DNA of 64,000 bases from Tigriopus japonicus (GCA_010645155.1 JAAGOF010000234.1:530221-594220), one strand, 5' to 3'. Shown: positions 24,101 to 36,857, counted from the first letter of the stretch. Translations and numbers: made by a program. The notes: generated from the sequence alone by a model not told the origin.

Positions 24101-27100
24101 CTTCCGACAACCTCAAGGCCATCTTCTCTTAATTGGAGTGTCAGGATCCGGGAAAACTACCCTCTCCCGCTTTGTGGCCTGGATGAATGGAATGCGTGTG
24201 TTCCAAATCAAGGTTCACAACAAGTACAATAGCAATGACTTTGACGATGACCTCCGACACGTGCTTCGACGAGCGGGTTGTAAGAATGAAAAGATCGCCT
24301 TTATTTTGGACGAATCCAACGTGATGGAATCGAGCTTTTTGGAGCGGATGAACACCTTATTGGCCAATGGAGAGGTGCCTGGTTTGTTTGAAGGCGATGA
24401 GTACGCCACTCTCATGACTCAGTGCAAAGAAGGCGCTCAAAAGGATGGATTGATGTTGGACTCTTCCGAAGAACTGTACCGATGGTTTACCAATCAGGTC
24501 ATGAAGAACCTCCACGTGGTGTTTACCATGAATCCGAGTGAAGGGGGATTGAAAGATCGGGCAGCCACTTCTCCGGCTTTGTTCAATCGATGTGTCCTCA
24601 ATTGGTTCGGAGATTGGTCCGAAATGGCCCTTTTCCAAGTGGGCAAAGAGCTCACCATCAAGATGGACTTGGACAAACCCGATTGGACCGATCCCGGACG
24701 AAATGTGACCGTCAATATGGACGTCATGAACTCCAATGATCACAGATGTGCCGTCATCAACTCCATGGTCTTTGTTCACAAAACTTTGCAACAAGTGAAC
24801 AAGAAAGCTCTGATCAAAGGCCAGAAGATCATGTCCATCACTCCTCGTCATTTCTTGGACTTCATCCACCAATTTGTAACTCTCTATCGTGAAAAACGAG
24901 CCAATCTGGAAGAAGAGCAACTTCACTTGAACGTGGGTTTGAACAAGATCGCCGAGACCGTGCAACAAGTGGAAGAGATGCAAAAATCCTTGGCCGTCAA
25001 ATCTGCCGAATTGGAGAAGAAGAACACGGCAGCCAATGCCAAATTGAAACAAATGGTCATGGACCAACAAGAAGCCGAAAAACAGAAGAGCGTGTCGCAA
25101 ACGCTTCAAAAGTTGTTGGAGACGCAGAAACTTGAGATCGCTCAAAAGCGCACGGAAGTCATGTCTGAACTCGAACAAGTTGAGCCTGCGGGTAAGTTTA
25201 TTCGTTAGGGGTGGAATTTCAAGGCGTGGCAAGGGCGATTTCACTTCATTATTATTTTCACTTTTAGTCCAAGATGCTCAACAAGCGGTGAAAGGCATTC
25301 GGAAGCAACAACTCGTCGAGGTGCGTTCCATGTCCAATCCTCCGAGCATTGTCAAATTGGCCTTGGAGTCCGTTTGCTTGCTTTTGGGTGAAAGTGCCCA
25401 GGATTGGAAGCAAATTCGAGGTGTGACCATGAAGGACAACTTCATCCCAACCATTGTCAATTTTGACACGGACTCGATCACGGATGACGTGCGAGAGAAG
25501 ATGAAGAACAAGTTCCTCTCAAATCCGGACTATAATTTCGAGAAAGTCAATCGAGCCTCGGTTGCTTGTGGGCCCTTGGTCAAATGGGCCACGGCTCAGC
25601 TTCAATACGCCGAGATGTTGAAGAAGGTCGATCCTTTGAGGAGCGAGTTGGCGAGCTTGGAGAAGGCGTCCCACCAAAAGCAAGAAGAAGCCGACAAGTT
25701 GGTGGACCTCATCAGGAAATTGGAACATTCCATCAATAGCTACAAGGAGGAGTATGCTCAACTTATCTCGCAGGCAGAGGCCATCAAGAGTGATTTGAAG
25801 CAGGTCCAAGACAAAGTGGATCGCTCCATGTCCCTATTGAAGTCTCTTGGAATCGAGAAAGAACGTTGGCAAGAGACCAGTGAGAACTTCAAGTATCAAA
25901 TGGCCACCATCATTGGAGACGTGTTTCTGTGCGCGGCTTTCCTCGCTTATGGGGGTTACTACGATCAACACACGCGAAGGTCACTCTTGAGTACGTGGAA
26001 GAAATACTTGGACAATTTCGATATCGCTCTCAGGGGAGACATGGCTCTAACTGAATTCCTTTCGGATCCGGATGAACGGGCTCGTTGGAAGAGTCATTCA
26101 CTTCCTTCAGATGATCTTTGTCTCGAGAACGCCGTGATGCTGAAGCGGTACAATCGATATCCTTTGATCATCGGTGAGTTCTACTTCAGAGACATTTAGA
26201 GACATTACGTACATTAATATTAATTTCTCTCCATTTTAGATCCATCTGGACAAGCCACAGCGTTCATAATGGAGGAATATGCCGACCGAAAGATCACCAA
26301 AACAAGTTTCTTGGACGATTCATTCCGGAAGAACTTGGAGTCGGCCCTCCGATTCGGCAACCCGTTGCTCGTGCAAGATGTCGAAAATTACGACCCCATC
26401 CTCAATCCCGTGCTCAACCGAGAGCTCCGACGCACTGGTGGGCGTGTTCTGATGACCTTAGCCGATCAAGACATCGACATCTCACCCACATTCACCATCT
26501 TCTTGGCCACTCGTGATCCCACGGTCGAGTTTGCGCCGGATATTTGCTCTCGAGTCACCATGGTCAATTTCACTGTCACGCGTTCCTCACTTCAAATGCA
26601 GTGCTTGAATCAAGTACTCAAGAGTGAGCGTCCCGATATCGATCAGAAGAGGTCGGATCTGCTCAAGATCCAAGGGGAATTCCAGTTGCGTCTTCGGCAT
26701 TTGGAGAAAGATTTATTGCAATGCCTGAATGAGGCCAAAGGTAGAATCCTGGACGACAACACCATCATCTCGACTTTGGAGACCCTAAAACAAGAGGCCG
26801 CTGAAGTGGGTCGAAAAGTAAGCGAAACCGAGACCGTCATGGCTGAGATTGAGAGCACCAGCCAGATGTACACGCCCTTGTCGAATGCCTGTAGTAGTAT
26901 CTATTTCATGATGGACAATCTCCACCAGATCCATTTCTTGTATCAATTCAGTCTCCAGTTCTTCTTGGACATCTTCGTGAATGTGCTCAAGTCTCTGGAT
27001 AGCAACGTGAAAAACCATACCGAGCGTGTGGACATCCTGACTTCGGGTTTGTTCTCCAAATGCTACGTGTCCATTTCCCGAGGAATGCTTCACAAGGACA

Positions 27101-29385
27101 AGATTCTGTTGGCCTTTGTATTGAGCCGCGTCTTTGTCCGTGGATTCAAGAGTGAGAACGAAAACATTGATGAGGAGATTCGATTCATGCTGCAAATCAA
27201 GGACATGGGAATCGACGGCGGATCCGATTCCAAGGGCAAGGCCAGAATTCTTCGCGACAAATACGGGAGTGCGTTGAATTTCGATGATACCTCCTCGGAG
27301 TTCAAGCAATGGCTGGCCTCGCCCAATCCCGAGGATTGTGTGCCTGACAATTGGATCGGATCGGAGGCTGAGAATAAGAAAGCGATCGTGGAAGTGATCT
27401 TGACTCTGACTTATCGCCCGGATCGTTTATCGGCATCCGTGCAGAAATTCGTCAAGTCCACCATGGGCAGTAGTTTCAACATCCCAGAATTGGATGCGGC
27501 CACGTTTCACCAAACGGTCGAGGTTGATGTCAAATCCACCACTCCCATTCTCATGTGCTCGGTTCCTGGATACGATGCCTCGGATCGTGTGGCTGATATG
27601 GCCTTACAAGTGGGCAAAGAAGTGGCGAGTATTGCTTTGGGATCGGAAGAAGGATTCTCCTTGGCCGAAAAGAGTATCAACTCGTCGAGCAAATCCGGAA
27701 AATGGGTCCTGTTAAAGAACGTCCACCTCGCCCCGCAATGGCTTATCACCCTTGAGAAGAAGCTACACTCGATTCAAGCTCATCCGGACTTTCGTCTGTT
27801 CCTCACGTGTGAGATCAGTAAGAAGATCCCGGTCAATCTTCTTCGAGCCGGCCGAATCTTTACCTTTGAGCCTCCTCCAGGCATTAAAGCCAATCTGATC
27901 CGAACTTTCTCGCTGATTTCCCCACAAAGGATGGTGAGACCTCCGAATGAGCGTGCTCGTCTCTATTTCTTATTGGCCTGGTTCCATGCCATTGCCCAAG
28001 AGCGACTTCGATACGTTCCCTTGGGATGGTCCAAGCCTTATGAGTTCAATGAGTCGGACTTGAAGAGCGCATGTGATATGCTGGACAATTGGGTGGATAT
28101 CATTTCACAAGGACGGACCAATTTGCCCCCGGAACGTGTTCCATGGAAGGCCATTCAATCGCTCCTCTCGGATGTGATTTACGGCGGAAAGATTGATAAT
28201 GACTTCGATCGACGTCTTTTGGATTCGTTCGTGTCGAAATTGTTCCAAGCCAAGACCTTTGATTTTGACCACAAGTTGTTGACCACTGATGATTTAACCC
28301 TGACCATGCCGGAAGATATTCGACGGGAGCATTTCATCAAGTGGATCGAGACCCAGTTACCCGAAAAGCAAGCCCCTACTTGGCTTGGATTGCCAGCCAA
28401 TGCGGAGAAAGTGATGCTCATCAAGTTCGGGCAAGAGCTTTTGAACAACTTGGAGCGAATGAATCAAATCGACCTGGAAGAGGATGACGACCAATTAGCC
28501 TTCAGTGAGGATCAGCCGAAAAAATCCGAGGAAACCTCCGTCTCGTTCGGCCCAGCTTGGTTCCGATCGCTTTCTCAAAGTCTTCAGAAATGGTTGGCCA
28601 TGGTTCCGGTCAGTCTTCCGGAGATTCAAAGGTCTGCTGAGACCGTTCGTGATCCTTTGTTCCGATACATCGATCGAGAAATTTACGTGGGCAAGAAAGT
28701 GCTCAACATCGTACTGACCGACCTGAATTACTTGAACGACATTGGGCGTGGCGAGCGCAAACAGACCAATCACTACCAGAACTTGGGTCTAGAGTTGGTC
28801 CGTGGGATCGTGCCCAATTCTTGGCGCCGTTATCGCTACCCACCCTTCATGACCGTGTCCCAATGGATTCAGAACCTCGTTTTGCGTCTCAAACAATTGG
28901 AAACCATCATCAACAAGAACAACGCTAGTGGAGCCATTGGTCTTCGAGATTATACCTACTGGCTTGGAGGACTCTTCAACCCTGAGGCCTTCATCACGGC
29001 TACTCGACAATGTGTAGCCCAGGAAAACGGATGGTCCTTGGAGGACCTCAACTTGAGCATCACCATCCTCGACGAAGACCATGATTGGCCCAAAGGTGGA
29101 GATTCGTTCTTCAAAATCGAGCGAGCCAGGCTCATCGGAGCAACTTCGGTGAAGAACGTGCTGAAGATCAGCGATGTGGTCTTCACGGAAATTCCACGAT
29201 TGGCCGTCAAATGGATCAAGAAAGGTACTCTTGACAACGGAGAGAAGAGCCCGGCCAACTTTGCCGTGCCTTTCTACTTGAACTCGACGAGGAATTATCT
29301 GTTATGTCGAGCGGATTTCGCTTTGGACCCGGGAACCGACGAGCAGTTCATTGAGCGAGGTATCGCCTTTGTTGCCGATATTTGA
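15129..29385 (+). CDS. Dync1h1: Cytoplasmic dynein 1 heavy chain
   Basis: Six exons: 15129-22364, 22437-22808, 22874-23033, 23101-25191, 25268-26173 and 26240-29385. They join in frame to 4636 residues, close to the human length of about 4646. The ATG at 15129 follows CCC in a good context; the frame just before it has only a TTG. This is the minus-end-directed microtubule motor. The N-terminal tail (roughly 1-1300) dimerises and binds intermediate and light-intermediate chains; the linker follows. P-loops are visible for AAA1 (GPAGTGKT, residue 1924), AAA2 (GPSGAGKS, 2229), AAA3 (GPPGSGKT, 2593) and AAA4 (GVSGSGKT, 2935). AAA1 has a Walker-B CFDEFNR. The stalk coiled coil with microtubule-binding tip spans about 3185-3500, followed by AAA5, AAA6 and the C-terminal domain. 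All four nucleotide sites look intact. The five introns are 65-76 bp long and all fall between 22.3 and 26.3 kb. Confidence 0.97.
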
Positions 29386-29492
29386 ACTTGTATATGAACT
29401 TTTCATTTCACGATTGATTCCAATACAGTAATTGCTTTTACATATGTTGCATTCATTCACACTAGTAGTTCTTGATAGAGAAGGTTCCTCGG

Positions 29493-31659
29493 TTAGCAAC
29501 GTCTTTTCAGGATATTGAGGTATTTGCCTCGAGTCATTTCTTTGCGCTCTTCAATGCCCAATTCGTAAGCGATATCGTGTAACCGTTTCACTTCATTTAA
29601 TAGGGGTGCAACGGGTAAATTACCCAATTCTGCAATGATAAAGAACCCAATAATGGTTGAATAAAGTCTACAGCTCCCTGAGAATGTTGAATGGTTACTT
29701 ACGGTAGATGGTGGAGAGATCTTCGTTACTTAGATCGGTGAGGACGTTGGCGTTGTTTGCCGGCGAATCGTTGGACATTTCCAAGGGAACAAACTGGGAC
29801 ACACCGGGGACTGAATTCAGAAGACACACAAATACTAAGACTAATAGACTGATGTTAAAAGGTAATGAATCACTTACTATGGTCAGGCCAAAGATCTGGT
29901 GAAGCTCGATCGAGTTTCTCCAAAGCCAAAAGGTTGTCCTCCAGATCTGAAACGCCAATATTCAAACTTGAACAAAGACACTTTTTGAGCGATCTTTGCA
30001 GTTATTTTATTCGCCTTTCTTCAGTTTTTGCAACCCTATTGATGACATTCATGCATCGCAATAAATACATATATTAAAAGGCAAATTTAGATTGGTGTAG
30101 GAATTCACCCACATAAAGCGGGCTGGAGGGGTAAATGGAAACACTGTAATTTCACCAGGAGCTACAAGGAGCTAATGTGGTGCTTGGTGGCCAAGATTGA
30201 CCAAATCGAAAAGAATTCCAAGCCCCTCTTGAAGGCCTTCATGATGGTCCAGACATAAAAGTTTTAACCTCAGTCACATCAAAGCATCAAAATCACCTCT
30301 GTAAAAGTACCACGATTTATTCCAAGGTTGCGTGAGTGTATTTATCCTAAAGCAAGATATCACTACTTAAACTAATTTAATCTAACCTAACCTGACCTAA
30401 CCTAAACAAATATTGACTTCAACTTCATTTATTCCTTTGAAAAATGCATTATATTTTTCTGTGTCACGCAACCTATCAAAAGTTCACATGCCTTTTATAA
30501 CCCAGGCTAATTGATTTGTCTAACCTTGCTCTAGCAAAGTGGTTTTTAAACTAGAGGCCTTGAAGGAGTTTTTGAAAAGTGGAAAAAAGTTGTATGTTTT
30601 CTCAAAATATAATGTTTTTAATTAACTTTGAATCTACTGTAGATGCCAATCAATCCTTCTAACCAAAGCTCCAAACCAATTCAATTGATCTTTAAAATCA
30701 GGAAACCTATGGTGAAAGTGCCAAGTGGCTTAAGGAAGAGTTTTTTTGGATGCAAGTACACCAAACTTGCCAGGGTCGGTTGTTTCGTGTTTCCGAGTAT
30801 CAATCGCTCTTTGGGCCAATACCTGGTATGTTCCTTTATCAACCGTTGAACGGGCCCTCTGCGTTGTCTTCACAATGAAACACAACTACAAGAGAACATA
30901 GCTCAATTTTTCATGAAAAGTATGCCTAACTTTGTTCAACTAACATAGCACCAAAAGAATCTTTACCAGGCTTGAAGGAGCAAACTTGCAGAAATTTCCG
31001 ATTTTTGTGGCGAAAAAGCACGGATTTACAAGATTTGAATGAATTTGAATTTTTGATTGAGAATGTTTGTTAATTTGAACAACTTTTGCGATCAAACCCG
31101 CTATTTCTTTGTTAAAGATATATTCTCTTTACTATTCAATCTGTTTAATTACTTACTACTACCGGGTTACATGTCCGAGTATTTAGTCAAAATTCTTTTC
31201 TTGGCTTGTGTTATATTCTAAACTAGCATGTTTCTGTACGTATGGCTCCATCTGCAGCCTTTGATCATATTATTCAACCATGTTGAATGTTGTAAGGTTT
31301 AGTTATGTTTTTCATATTACCACCCAGACAAAGAACTACTAAAAGATCGTAAGAAAACACGTTTTTCAAGGTGTTTTTGCGTGCAAAGGTACACTTTAAG
31401 CCCATCGAACATCCATCCATGTGGACTCCTCTAAATTACCTTGGAGCGGTGGATCGAGATCGGCTTCGAGCGTTTCCGTCGTCTCTTTGGCTTCCAGGGA
31501 CGCCTGTGAATCTCTGGGCGTGGCATGGGTCGAGACGGGGTCGGTGCAAGGACCGCCCAACGACGCATCTTGAGCATTGGGTTCCAGGTCCAAGCAAGCG
31601 TTCAAATTGCGTCGGGGTGAGGCCGACAGACCCAAGGAAATCGACATGGGCGTGGCCAT
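29493..31659 (-). CDS. lin-52: LIN52, MuvB/DREAM complex subunit
   Basis: Four exons on the minus strand: 31659-31440, 29946-29878, 29810-29703 and 29629-29493. The splice sites are GT-AG and all phases agree, giving 177 residues. The core is unmistakable: DLEDNLLALEKLDRASPDLW, then PGVSQFV, and the tail LAYELG-like/EEMTRGKYLNIL seen in LIN52 (here AYELGIEERKEMTRGKYLN). LIN52 is a nuclear subunit of the MuvB core that links DREAM pocket proteins or Myb to cell-cycle promoters. Animal LIN52 is typically about 115 residues; this one has about 73 extra N-terminal residues (MATPMSISLG...) from exon 1, which lies beyond a 1.5-kb intron. I accept exon 1 because its composition is coding-like, it has a consensus donor, and its phase fits exactly. 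The stop is 107 bp from the convergent dynein stop. Confidence 0.88.
29947..31439. other. lin-52 intron 1
   Basis: A 1.5-kb AT-rich intron. It contains a short telomere-like tract at 30383-30405 and no other feature I can support. Confidence 0.7.
30383..30405. repeat. Interstitial telomere-like (TAACC)n tract
   Basis: Units TAACC TAACC TGACC TAACC TAA, i.e. TTAGG on the other strand, the arthropod telomere unit. It is very short and may be chance. Confidence 0.5.
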
Positions 31660-32816
31660 TGAATGTTACGAGGATCTTGAATTTCGTTTGGAAACGCTAG
31701 AAGAGCTTTTGCAAATATTGATAATAATAATCGGTCCAAATTTTGGAGCTTTCAAACCAAAACAAACCAATATTGAGACAGGGTGCCACAAAACATGGAC
31801 GCTCGACAAACTTGACATCTGAAAGCGACGATTTAAGGATTAACTTGAAGTTTTTAATAAAAATAAGACTTCTAATAAAAAACGAATAGAAGCTATGGGT
31901 TAAGAATTTGGATCATACGTTCTTTTGAGTTGTCCCTGGTTAAAGAAGATTTTTGTTTAGTGGATGACCCTGAAACCTTGAGTCGATCGTCCCGGGTTTG
32001 CCATTTTGGCATTTCAGAAGCCAATAATTCCCGATCATATGGCAAATCCAACCCTCAACTGTCAATTTAGCAAAAACCTCTTTGAAAATCCATCCCTCAA
32101 CTATTTCGATCTATTTCTTGTAATAATTGCTAAAGTCCGTTAAAGCGAGAACCTTTTTGAATTCCAAAAGGACTTGGATGACAAATGGAACCTTTCCGTT
32201 TCAAGGGTTTACAACCGTGCTTTGTCGTGTATTTTGGCTTCCATAGAAATTCGGTTACAACTGAAGTCAAATCCGAAATTTCTGCCGAAATCGCTCCCGT
32301 TCCTTCGCTTGCCGCACAGGGTTGCTTCAATCCCGCCCGGTTGACATTAAACCCGAAAAACCCGCCCGGGCGGTTTTTTCGGGTTTTGGGTTTTTTCTCC
32401 TTTTGGCCCAAAACTTTTCCCTATAAATTGAGCTCACCTCAATGAGACTTAAATTCAATGCTCGTGGATATTGCTTTTCCTGAATCTCTTGAAGAAGATA
32501 TGAATTATGAGGATATGTATAGGGCACAGATAAAGTTGCTCATTTTTGTTAAGAGTTGCACTCAATGAGAGGAAAGTTGTTAATAAGTTGCTATATTCTG
32601 ATTTTAAAATGTTACTCGTTGACATAGAAATGTCAAATTCGGCCAAATATATGTCTCAAGTTTTGTTTTGCATTTGGTAACTTGGGAATGTAAATTCGGC
32701 AAACCTGACTCCATGTTTTCCTACGTCCACAATGTTCAAGCCGTTTTGTTTGTTAGTTTCATCGACCTTTCTGACTTAAATTGATACATTCATTGGCTGT
32801 ACGAAACTCTTTCAAG
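31660..32816. other. Divergent spacer between lin-52 and RPAP2
   Basis: It holds the promoters of both genes, which are transcribed away from each other. Around 32340-32390 there is a strong GC-rich palindrome (AACCCG...CCCGCCCGGGCGG...CGGGTT). The stretch 32270-32370 resembles a repeat piece near 945-1030. I see no gene in it. Confidence 0.45.
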
Positions 32817-35800
32817 ATGTTGAATGCCGAAGAGGAAGCCTTCATCGCGGAAATGAGAGCCCCGCCCAAAGTTGCCACGGGCCCCAAGTCCAAAATGACC
32901 GCGGAAGAACGGTGAGCAAGCATCGGAGAAACCGGAGAGAAATCATGAGAGGACAGAATCGCAGTTTGGTATTTTCAGGAGTGTGAAAATCGCTTTGGGT
33001 TTGCAAAAGAAAAAGTTGTGCGATAAACGCGCCGTGGAAATCGTGGAACAACTCATCGAAACCCACGTGGAACGAGAAAACCTCAGACAATTGGTAATAT
33101 GGAAAGTTCTGCTAACAATATTGGCAGACCTGAGTCAATTGCTTCTAAAATTTTATTAATTACAATGGGGGATGCAGGGGGAGGTTTGAGTGATCTCTTC
33201 AAAAATCTTATCGCGGGCGGATGAAAGAAGAGAAAAGGCTTGTTTGGCAACAGTGAGTGGCTCGTGAGAATTGGGGCAGTTTAAGGGTTTTCGCAATTTA
33301 CAGACCGCCCTTGCGAATTAGATGCCATGAAAAATGTCGAATTGCAAGTTTGAACACCTTTGGTTAGGATTTTGGAAAAAAATGCACACTTTATTTGCTC
33401 GTTCTTGCACGAGAAATTCTCAACAAAAGGCCACTTTTTTGGGTAAGTACAAGTTTAAGTGATGTTATAAGCACTGATTTGTATTGTAAAGCTCCAAAAC
33501 TATCATGGTATCAAACAAAATGCCGTTTTTCGTACGTGTTTCTCTTCAATATCAAAGGTCTTTTTTAAGTGCTTGCCATTTTTTAATCAATAGAATAATA
33601 TTGCAAATTCTTACAAAACCGAGAGTCAAAATGTCCAAACTGGCAATTCGACATTTTTTGTAGCATCTAAGTCATAAGGGCGGTCTGTAAAACGCGAAAA
33701 CCCTTGCACTGACCAAAATCTTACATTGACGAACAAGCCTTTTCTCTTTTTTCATCCGCCCGCGATAAGATTTTTGAAGAGATCACTTAAACCTCCCCCT
33801 GCATCCCCCATTACATTGGTCTCGAAAGTAATTAAATACAATTATAATTACTTTATTTTCAAATGTAATTAATTGCAATTGCAAGTATTTTCCATCACAA
33901 ACTCGTGAGTTTTTTGTGAATCAATTTACACACCGAAAAATATTCGGTGGACGGGGGAAAATCTGCCAAATTTCTAATCCCAGAACTTCTTAAATGGATC
34001 AATTGTAATTGTAATTTGTAATTGAATGTTATTGAATAAATGTCAATTACATGGGCTCAAATGTAATTAATTAATAATTACAATTACTTTGATCTCAATT
34101 GCAATTCATTACAATTATTGAAATTACGTAATTGTAATTGAAATTACAATCACATCACAGGTCTGCATATTGGATAGTCCGTTTTCTGTTTGTGAACCAT
34201 GCATGATATGGAACTTTATCCAGTTGTGACATCCTCATGGAACGTTTACCTGAAAATATCAAGCTTTACTCCAACAATAATAATGAGTTGGATTTGAGCT
34301 AGAACCGCTAGATTAGCAGGACAAAGAAACGGATGAATTCGTGTTAAAATAAAACATTGATTGCTTGTCTCGTGCAAAATATGAGGAGTCTAAAGCTTTG
34401 CGGCCTCAAATAATGTCTTTTAGACACCTTATAATGAATGAACAAAGCCTCTTCACGAAAAAGTTATCTAGAGAGTGTTAAATCATTCATTCTGTAAGAG
34501 GACCCACGTTTTTGAATGCAATGACCGATTAAGTAAAACTTCAAAAAATGTCCATTGGATTCATTCAGGAAATGCTTCTCCGTCCAAATCTCTTAGATGT
34601 GTGTCCCTTTCTCCGGGTTCCTTGTAAACAAAGATGCTGGAGGCAGGATGTTTTTTATTCAGATTGTAAACCTTAATGAGCACATTTACAAATGTTGAGC
34701 AAATCATGGGATGGTTAAGTGACCGGGTGTGGTTCCTCTTTCCTTCAGGCAGCGGAGATCAATCCCGAGTATTACGACGATATCGTCGAAGAGCGATCCT
34801 GCGTGCGGTTATGCGGTTATCCTCTGTGCTCTTCTCTCGTGACTCAAACTCCTCGACAACAGTTCAAGATCTCCACCGCGGCCAACAAGATCTATGACAT
34901 CACCGAGAGGAAGAAATTCTGCTCGAATCAGTGCTTTAAACGGTCCGTCTTCTTCAAAAGTCAACTCTCGACCTCACCTTTGTGGCTGCGAGCCGACGAT
35001 CCGGACTCGGTTCCGGCCTCGGTTGTCTTCTTAGATGAAACCCAACCACCGTAAGTTCTTCAAGGGTACTTTGAGACTGGTTGGTTGTTTAAAAGTGCTT
35101 CTGATTTCCCCAGACCCAACATGAAATTGGATGGATTGGGCGAGGAGATCAAAGTGGTGACGCTAACTAAAGAGGATGTGGAGAATTTCACGGAAGATGA
35201 GCCCGATATCCCAGCTCCGTCCTCGCCCTCCAAAACGGCGAAGCTTAGACGCTCTTCATCCTCGGAAGACGTTGATTTGGATGTCCTAGAAGAGAAAATG
35301 TCTCAAGTGCGATTAAGTCCGAGACCCACGAGACCGCCCAAAAAGAAGGTGGTCAAGGCCGAGATTCCGTCCTTGGAGAAAGTTGAGCGCTTTCTTTCCG
35401 AATGGCTCACTTTGAGCACGATTCAAATGCTCAAAGGTGAAGATTTCTTGCGGGAGATCATGACGGACAATGACATGTCCGTGGCCAATGTCGCTCGTTG
35501 GGAGGTGTTCAAAAAGGCCAACGAGAACCCGGCCTTTAAGAGCAGATACGTGGAATTGTGTCGAAAATTGCGACTCAAGGAATTGGAAGAGGAGGCCGAA
35601 GATAAAATGGAAACAAACTCTCAGGAACCCGAGGGCACTTTAAGGCCCATGCCCAATTTTCAGGACCTTAAAGCGGAAGTGGAAGAGCAAGCCCTCAAGG
35701 TTAATTCGTTCTGGCAAGGTAAAACCATCATTGAAAAACATGTGGAGGCTGACAAAGCCATGGAGGGCGTTAGTGAAAATGGAGAGGAGGAGGTTCGATT

Positions 35801-36336
35801 CCTGCCATTAGTCGATCGACACGCCCAAGGAGCTCTGAGGCGTCGACTCGTCCACGATCAACTAGACCGTGTGTAAGTAACAAGAAGACTTAGTTTTTTG
35901 ATGTCTTTCAGTTCTTTAGAATATTCATATTCGTTTTCTCTGTTAGATTTCCGGATATTCTTTCGTTATTTGGAATACGACATCGTGATATTAGTGACCA
36001 GTTGTCCGAATTAGTCACAACCTTCGAACTCTCTGCCAAGAACATTGTTCTTCAGATGACAGACTGGACACTCTTGTCAATTTATCTGCTCAAGATGTGG
36101 GTGACATTTTGGTCTTGGATTTGCTATTTTCAGAAAGCGTGAATTTCTACTAATCTTTTGATTGCAGGTTGGCTTATTTGGATCTGGAGGTGAAGGATCG
36201 CCTTCTGATGGCCAAAAATCGGAAGAGCCTCAATCTTATTCTTCTTGGCTACGACACAACTCTGGAGCATTTGGATGCATGGATCGATCACTCCCTATCG
36301 GATATTCATTCAGCCGTTAGAAAGTTGGATTATTGA
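32817..36336 (+). CDS. Rpap2: RPAP2/Rtr1 RNA polymerase II CTD phosphatase
   Basis: Six exons, 32817-32911, 32979-33093, 34749-35050, 35114-35872, 35947-36096 and 36168-36336, join in phase to 529 residues (human about 610). The protein matches the RTR1-type zinc-finger family: a helical N-terminus ending VEIVEQLIETHVERENLRQL, then YYDDIVEERSCVRLCGYPLC, and FCSNQCFKRS with its CX4C and CX3C-type cysteines. Family members dephosphorylate Ser5 of the polymerase II CTD and help import the polymerase. The middle (about residues 190-260) is acidic/Ser-rich linker and the last 110 residues are a helical C-terminal region. Intron 2 is swollen to 1655 bp by nested transposons; the other introns are 63-74 bp. 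Confidence 0.92.
33125..34165. mobile_element. hAT-like element in RPAP2 intron 2 (outer, interrupted)
   Basis: Left end CAGACCTG and right end CAGGTCTG are inverted copies. The flanks AATATTGG (33117-33124) and CATATTGG (34166-34173) match at 7 of 8 bases, as expected for an older 8-bp duplication. The body is AATTAC/GTAATT-rich, non-coding, and interrupted by the element at 33167-33809. Confidence 0.75.
33167..33809. mobile_element. Foldback element nested in the outer hAT-like element
   Basis: The ends are GGGGGATGCAGGGGGAGG and its inverse. The arms stay similar for about 195 bp (left arm to ~33360, right arm from ~33615), including ATCTTATCGCGGGCGGATG and TTACAGACCGCCCTT. The flanks ATTACAAT and ATTACATT (33159-33166 and 33810-33817) agree at 7 of 8 bases. 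It splits the left end of the outer element from its body, so it inserted later. It is non-coding. Confidence 0.82.
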
Positions 36337-36502
36337 CGGAGATAACGCATCTTTGGAAGTTTTCATACAGAAACGTATTATATTTTTTTTAACGATTCAA
36401 TTGTCATTCTAGGGGTATTTGACATTGGGGGGATGATTGCAGGGTTGGTAGAGAGGCGGGCAAATCGAATACTCAAGTTTTCAAATCGAAACAGGAAGTT
36501 AG

Positions 36503-36508
36503 TTTATT
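36503..36508 (-). promoter_or_regulatory. Candidate poly(A) signal of TM9SF4
   Basis: AATAAA on the minus strand about 350 bp after the TM9SF4 stop, in the 520-bp gap between the convergent RPAP2 and TM9SF4 stops. Confidence 0.35.
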
Positions 36509-36857
36509 TGAAGTTCGGAGTGCTTGGGACGATTCTTACGGAATAATATCACAATTCAGTAGGACCATGAAGATTGCCGAAGTCTCTTTCATTATCATTA
36601 CCCAATGTGCTAGGCAGAAAGAGCGAAGGAAGGGGTGCTTTAAGGGGTGTGGAGAAAACAATCAAGTCATCAACAGAAGAAGAACTAAAAGAAAACGGGG
36701 AAAAATGTCGACGGAATCCGTCGTGAAGCTTGGTATTCATATTCGTCTCATTCCACATTGCAGCAATCACTTTGGTGTTGACCTTGGTGATCTCATTCTT
36801 AAATAGGTATACTCTAGTTTGATCGAGGCCAACGAAAAAGACATGTCCTTGGGGGTT

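Noticed and set aside
31371..31700. 109-codon plus-strand frame
   Set aside because: It is the opposite strand of lin-52 exon 1, which has a consensus donor and joins the conserved core in phase.
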